DNA of 64,000 bases from Pseudozyma flocculosa PF-1 (Eukaryota; Basidiomycota; Ustilaginomycetes; Ustilaginales; Ustilaginaceae): the NCBI RefSeq assembly GCF_000417875.1, contig NW_006920871.1:417239-481238 (forward strand), written 5' to 3'. The number at the start of each line of letters is the position of its first letter. Position 1 is the first letter of the stretch. Under the pieces are notes generated by a model. That model ran no database searches. It was not told where the DNA came from and was given only the letters and a program-made list of their open reading frames with translations. The position numbers and the translations under genes were made by a program. This document shows positions 60,117-64,000 of this stretch, in pieces.

Positions 60117-62116
60117 ATGGACGGCGGATCATCCACGGAGCCGGCGCCGCCATCAGCGTCTACCGCTGCGATGTCAGCGCAGCAGCATCCCCAGCCCACC
60201 AACACCGCCTCCACCTCGATGGCGTCGGCTGCCGCACCCCTCACCATGAACGACCAGGTCACCGCCTCCTCTTCGACCTCGACCCGGCCCGCAATCAACC
60301 CTCGATCACGACGAGGTCGCAACGTCCCCGCCTCGCGTGTCACCTCGGACGCGCTCCGCTCGCGCGTCACCTACATCGCCCCCACGTCCCACATCATCCT
60401 CAAGCTGCCCTCGGGCCGCCTCAAGTCGACCGAGCTCGCCCCCGGAAAGCAAGTCAACCTCGGCAAGTTTGGCAGCTTCAAGGCGGACGACATCATTGGC
60501 ATGCCCTTTGGCTTCACCTACGAGATCGCAGATGCAAACACCCTCAAGCTCGTCATGAACAGCACCCTCGCCGAGCTCGGTAAGTCACGCTCCGAGCAGC
60601 ATGGTCGCACAGTGGGCGACATCTTTGCGACGGTCGGCCTACTGACCACCGATAGCCCATGCCCCCTCCCTCCGCTCCGTTCCTCGCATGCACCCGCAGA
60701 GGAGACGGATGCCACCAACGAAAACATCCACGACGACGGCACCGCCCAGAAGCTCACCTACGTCGACATCCAGGCGCTCAAAGAGGCCGGCATCACGGGT
60801 CGCGAGATCATCCAGAAGCAGCTCGAGGGCAGCGAGAGCTTCAAGGACCGAACCGTCTACAGCCAGGCCAAGTACGTCCAGCGCAAGGAGCAAAAGTGAG
60901 TGCCATCTGCGTGGTCTTGCTGTCGCCGCTCCGACCGACCTCAGTCCCGCGAGGTCCCCACTAATCAATGTCGCCCCAATCGTCTCGCCGCGCCCGACCC
61001 TCCAGGCACCTGAAGCTCTTCACGCCCCTCTCGCCAGACCTCGGGACGATCTGCAAGTACAACTTTGAAAAGAACCCGGACAAGATCCGGTGGCTGCGTC
61101 CGGACGCGCTGGCCCAGTGCCTCTCGTTTGCCAGTGTGCGGCCCGGCGGGCGGTACCTGGTCGTCGACGGCGTCTCTGGCCTGCTGACGGGTGCTGTGCT
61201 GGAGCGCCTGGGCGGCGACGGCACGGTGCTGTGCATCAACGACGCCGAGTCGCCGCCGGCGTTTGACGTGCTGTCGCAATTCAACTTTTCGGATCAGTAC
61301 ACTCGGCACACGCTCAAGGTCATCCACTGGGCCGCCACCGAGCGCGACTACCGGCCCGTCTTTGTGGGGCAAGAGGAGCAGATCCAGGCGATCGACGGCA
61401 GCGCATCGGCGGGCGCGGCGGCGCAGCAACAGGGCAAGAAGGCCAAGGACAAGGGGCGTGAGCGCAAGCGACAGGCGACGGCGCGCGAGATGGAGCGGAA
61501 CCGCGCCGAGTACTTCCGGGGCGACTTTGACGCGCTGCTGGTGGCGTGCCACTACCAGCCGCAGAGCATCCTGGAGCGCGTCAAGGGCGCGATTGGCGGC
61601 TCGGGCAGCGTCGTGGTGCACAGCCCCTTTTTGCAGCCGCTGACCGAGTGCCACTCGCACCTGCGGGCGTCGGAGGAGTTTGTCAATATCTCGGTCACGG
61701 AGCCATGGATGCGGAGGTACCAGGTGCTGCCTGGACGCACCCACCCGGAGATGACGACGTCGGCCACCGGCGGCTTCATCCTGCACGCGCTCCGTGTGCT
61801 GCCCGAGGGCGAGGCGCAGGCCATGAAGGAGGCGAGGCAGGCTGAGCTCGAGGCCCTCGCAGCGGCCGAGACCGAGCAAGGAGCATCCGCACCCGCACAG
61901 GCGCCGGCGCCGGATGCGGGCGCGTCCGCATCGGCGACGATAGAGGCGGCGGGCAAGAGAACGGGATCCGAAGACGACCGGGAGGCGAAGCGGGTCAAGC
62001 GGCAAGAAGGCGAGGCGGCGGCGGCGACGGCCCAAGATGCCGATGCGACGATGGACGACGAGGTGGCGGCTGCGGGGACAGCGACGGCAGGGGAACCAGC
62101 AGGGGAGACGGCTTGA
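60117..62116 (+). CDS. TRM6: TRM6 (GCD10), non-catalytic subunit of tRNA m1A58 methyltransferase, 589 aa
   Basis: Exons 60117..60579, 60700..60895 and 61006..62116 sum to 1770 nt. The first intron is 120 bp, open and a multiple of three, so it can be missed. The protein has a Ser/Thr/Ala-rich N-terminus, then HIILKLPSGRLKSTELAPGK, LGKFGSFKADDIIGMPFG, QKLTYVDIQALKEAGITG and REIIQKQLEGSESFKDRT, typical of Trm6/Gcd10. The C-terminal Rossmann-like domain has YLVVDGVSGLLTGAVLERLG (degenerate, without a SAM-binding motif), a Lys/Arg/Gln-rich insertion, LLVACHYQPQSILERV and PEMTTSATGGFILHALRVLP. It pairs with catalytic Trm61 to methylate A58 of tRNAs, including initiator tRNA, in the nucleus. Confidence 0.95.
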
Positions 62117-62568
62117 TTTATTCCATGACTTATTCTTGGTCGCAATCCATACATGCACAGCAGGCGTCGCAGAAGAGGCGGCGGTCGACACGACGATCTA
62201 TTCAGCGGTTGATGGGATGGTGGTCTGGCGGGCCATTGCGGCGCGCCCCATGGGACCCAGGGGGGCGGACGAATCGTACGATGTGGCCACGGCGGCGGGC
62301 GGCGTGGCCAAAGGCGCCGAAAAAAGGGTTGCAGCGCGGGGTCCAGCGCCCCGGAAAAAGCAGGGACGCCAGACCAGGCCAGGCAGGCCAGCAACTGGAA
62401 GAAACGAAACGCACGGCCGCAAGAGAAAGGCGGCCAGTCGAAAGAGGTGTTGGTCTGGTCTGGCTTCTGGCCCCTCTCCTCGCCGTCGCCTGGCTTCCTT
62501 CCGCCACTCACCCCTCCTTCGTTCTCCTCACGGCTCTCGACGCCTCTCCGACAAACGCCTCGTCGACC
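62117..62568. other. Intergenic (TRM6 / aldehyde dehydrogenase)
   Basis: About 450 bp between two plus-strand genes. No TATA-like element or extra gene seen. Confidence 0.4.
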
Positions 62569-64000
62569 ATGCTGCAGTCAGAGGGTCTCGGCGCCGAGCC
62601 GAGCATCCTGGCTCTGGCCCAGATCCACGTCCACGCCGCCATGGACCGCCTCGATGCCCTCCTCTTCCGCCTGCTCCCGCTCGACAACCTCGAGGCACGC
62701 GTGCCCACATCGCCCTCGCTCATGCTCCTCATCTCGCTCACGGCCGTCGTGGCCGTACAGCTGGCGGCTTCGCTCAGCCGCAGCTACGAGGAGCGCGGCG
62801 TCCCCATCTCGCACCCGCTGCCCGAACAGGCCCGCCCAGGCTGGGAGGGCAAGGTCCTCTCCCCGCCCCGCATCGCCTCGACTTCTCAACCCAACACCAT
62901 CACCTGCTACGATCCGGCCACGGGCTACCACATCGCTGATCTGCCCGCCGACACGCCCGAGACGATCCGCCAAAAGATCCAAAAGGCCAAGGCCGCCCAG
63001 TCCGGCCAGGGCGTGCGCAACAGCGGCGCCTCGTTCTCCACACGGCGGCGGGTGCTGCGGACGCTGCAGAAGTGGGTCGTCGACCAGTCCGAGACGATTG
63101 TGCGCGTCGCCGCGCGCGATACGGGCAAGACGGCCATCGATGCGGCGTTTGGCGAGCTGCTCACGACGTGCTCCAAGATTGAGTGGACGCTGGCCAACGG
63201 CGAGCGCGTCCTGGCGCCAGAGACGCGGCCCAACAACCTCCTCCTCGCCCACAAGGTGTGCCAGGTGCACCACGAGCCACTCGGTGTCGTCGTGGCGTGT
63301 GTGTCGTGGAACTACTCTGCGCACAACGTCCTCGGCCCCATCATCGCCGCCCTCTTTGCCGGCAACGCCATCATCGTCAAGGCCTCGGAGCTCGTCGCCT
63401 GGTCGGCCACGTTTTTCATCGAGGGCGTGCGCGAGTGCCTCCGCGCCGCGGGCGCCGATCCGGAGCTGGTCCAGCTCGTCGTCTGCTTCCCGGACGCCGC
63501 AGAGGCCCTCACCACCAGCGCCGATGTCAGCCACATTACCTTTATCGGCAGCGAGGACGTCGGTCGCAAGGTGGCCGTAGCCGCCACGCGCGAGCTCACG
63601 CCCGTCACACTCGAGCTGGGCGGCAAGGACCCCGCCATCCTGCTCAAGGACGCCGACCTCAAGTACTTCCAGTCGACCTGTGAGTTTGCGCCCGCGCTTG
63701 GGCTCCATCCTCGCTGATCAGGGGGATGCGACTGCAGAGGCTCACATCCGATCCGCTCGCTGGCAATCCTCGACCCGGCACCACTCTGCCTCGACCCCAT
63801 CCCGCCTCGTGCGCCGCCTTGCAGTCATGCGATCCTGCTTCCAGGGCGCCGGCCAAAACTGCATCGGTATCGAGCGATTCATTGTCGACTCTTCGCTCGT
63901 CGCGTCGCTCGTGGCGCTGGTGCAGCCGCGCATCGAGGCGCTGCGCTGCGGAAGCTGGATGGACGAGGTACCTTTCGGCTCCCTCTCGTCGGCTTCGGTC
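62569..64000 (+). CDS. Msc7-like membrane aldehyde dehydrogenase (3' partial)
   Basis: Exon 1 is 62569..63679; a 145-bp intron (GTGAGT...GCAG, 63680..63824) leads into exon 2 starting 63825. The join gives LKYFQSTFMRSCFQGAGQNC. A hydrophobic stretch near the N-terminus (LMLLISLTAVVAVQLAAS) would anchor it in a membrane. The catalytic domain has CYDPATGYHIADLPADTPE, RDTGKTAIDAAFGE, VVACVSWNYSAHN (Rossmann substrate side), THFIGSEDVGRK-type HITFIGSEDVGRKV, the general-base motif LELGGKDPAIL and the nucleophile Cys in GQNCIGIERFIVD. This order fits yeast Msc7 and its fungal relatives, ALDHs with an N-terminal membrane segment. Another donor (GTACCT at 63968) may end exon 2 after SWMDE; the window stops at 64000. 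Confidence 0.85.

Noticed and set aside
1..64000. Biosynthetic cluster, mating-type locus, CRISPR array or intact transposon
   Set aside because: No backbone enzyme, homeodomain or pheromone gene, repeat-spacer array or mobile-element gene was seen; the genes are mostly unrelated housekeeping functions.

Overview
This is a gene-dense, GC-rich nuclear segment of a basidiomycete fungus, most likely a smut-type yeast or filament (Ustilaginomycotina); the phylum is well supported and the subphylum is a guess. The evidence is eukaryotic gene content (MPP10, PRP28, DIS3/RRP44, TRM6, eL13, COQ3, WASP/Las17, Rho4), spliceosomal introns of about 75-175 bp with GTGAGT-like donors and CAG acceptors, strong C preference at third positions, and a tRNA gene with the canonical intron after position 37. 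I saw no prokaryotic operon, CRISPR array or intact transposon. The sequence is a draft: there are two runs of N, and one is flanked by a false duplication.

Left third (1-20.5 kb): the last codons of a Las17/WASP actin nucleation factor; a repeat-bearing hypothetical protein (-); an MFS sugar transporter (-) with a TATA box; a 3-kb stretch with no recognisable gene; an MDR-type oxidoreductase (+); a GT15 alpha-mannosyltransferase (+); a CpG-depleted island at about 12.0-13.1 kb that looks like mutated, formerly methylated repeat DNA; and a very large gene (-) in which a DENN-domain protein is joined in one open frame to an Efm7/Nnt1-type methyltransferase.

Middle (20.5-44.9 kb): MPP10 (+, damaged by an assembly gap), COQ3 (-), a HINT3-like HIT protein with a 17-nt microexon (+), Rho4-like GTPase (-), a TPR protein (+), PRP28 (-), tRNA-Thr(AGT) (-), a 12-exon acyl-CoA dehydrogenase (-), a FAM210/DUF1279 mitochondrial protein (+), a secreted two-domain protein with a proline-rich repeat (-), and ribosomal protein eL13 (-).

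Right third (44.9-64 kb): a 2.7-kb gene-poor stretch with a 406-bp gap; DIS3/RRP44 (+); a large single-pass membrane protein of unknown function (-); a 71-residue conserved small protein in four exons, one of 17 nt (-); a secreted DPP5-type S9 peptidase (+); a Pex39-like peroxisomal import factor with a KPWE motif (-); TRM6 (+); and the start of an Msc7-like membrane aldehyde dehydrogenase (+) that runs off the window.

The genes are not a co-regulated cluster. Most are housekeeping functions: ribosome biogenesis (MPP10, DIS3, eL13), splicing (PRP28), tRNA modification (TRM6), mitochondria (COQ3, FAM210), polarity and trafficking (Las17, Rho4, DENN) and lipid or peroxisome metabolism (acyl-CoA dehydrogenase, Pex39-like, Msc7-like). 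Exon models were built by hand from donor/acceptor sites and reading-frame closure, and every multi-exon model listed as complete sums to a multiple of three.
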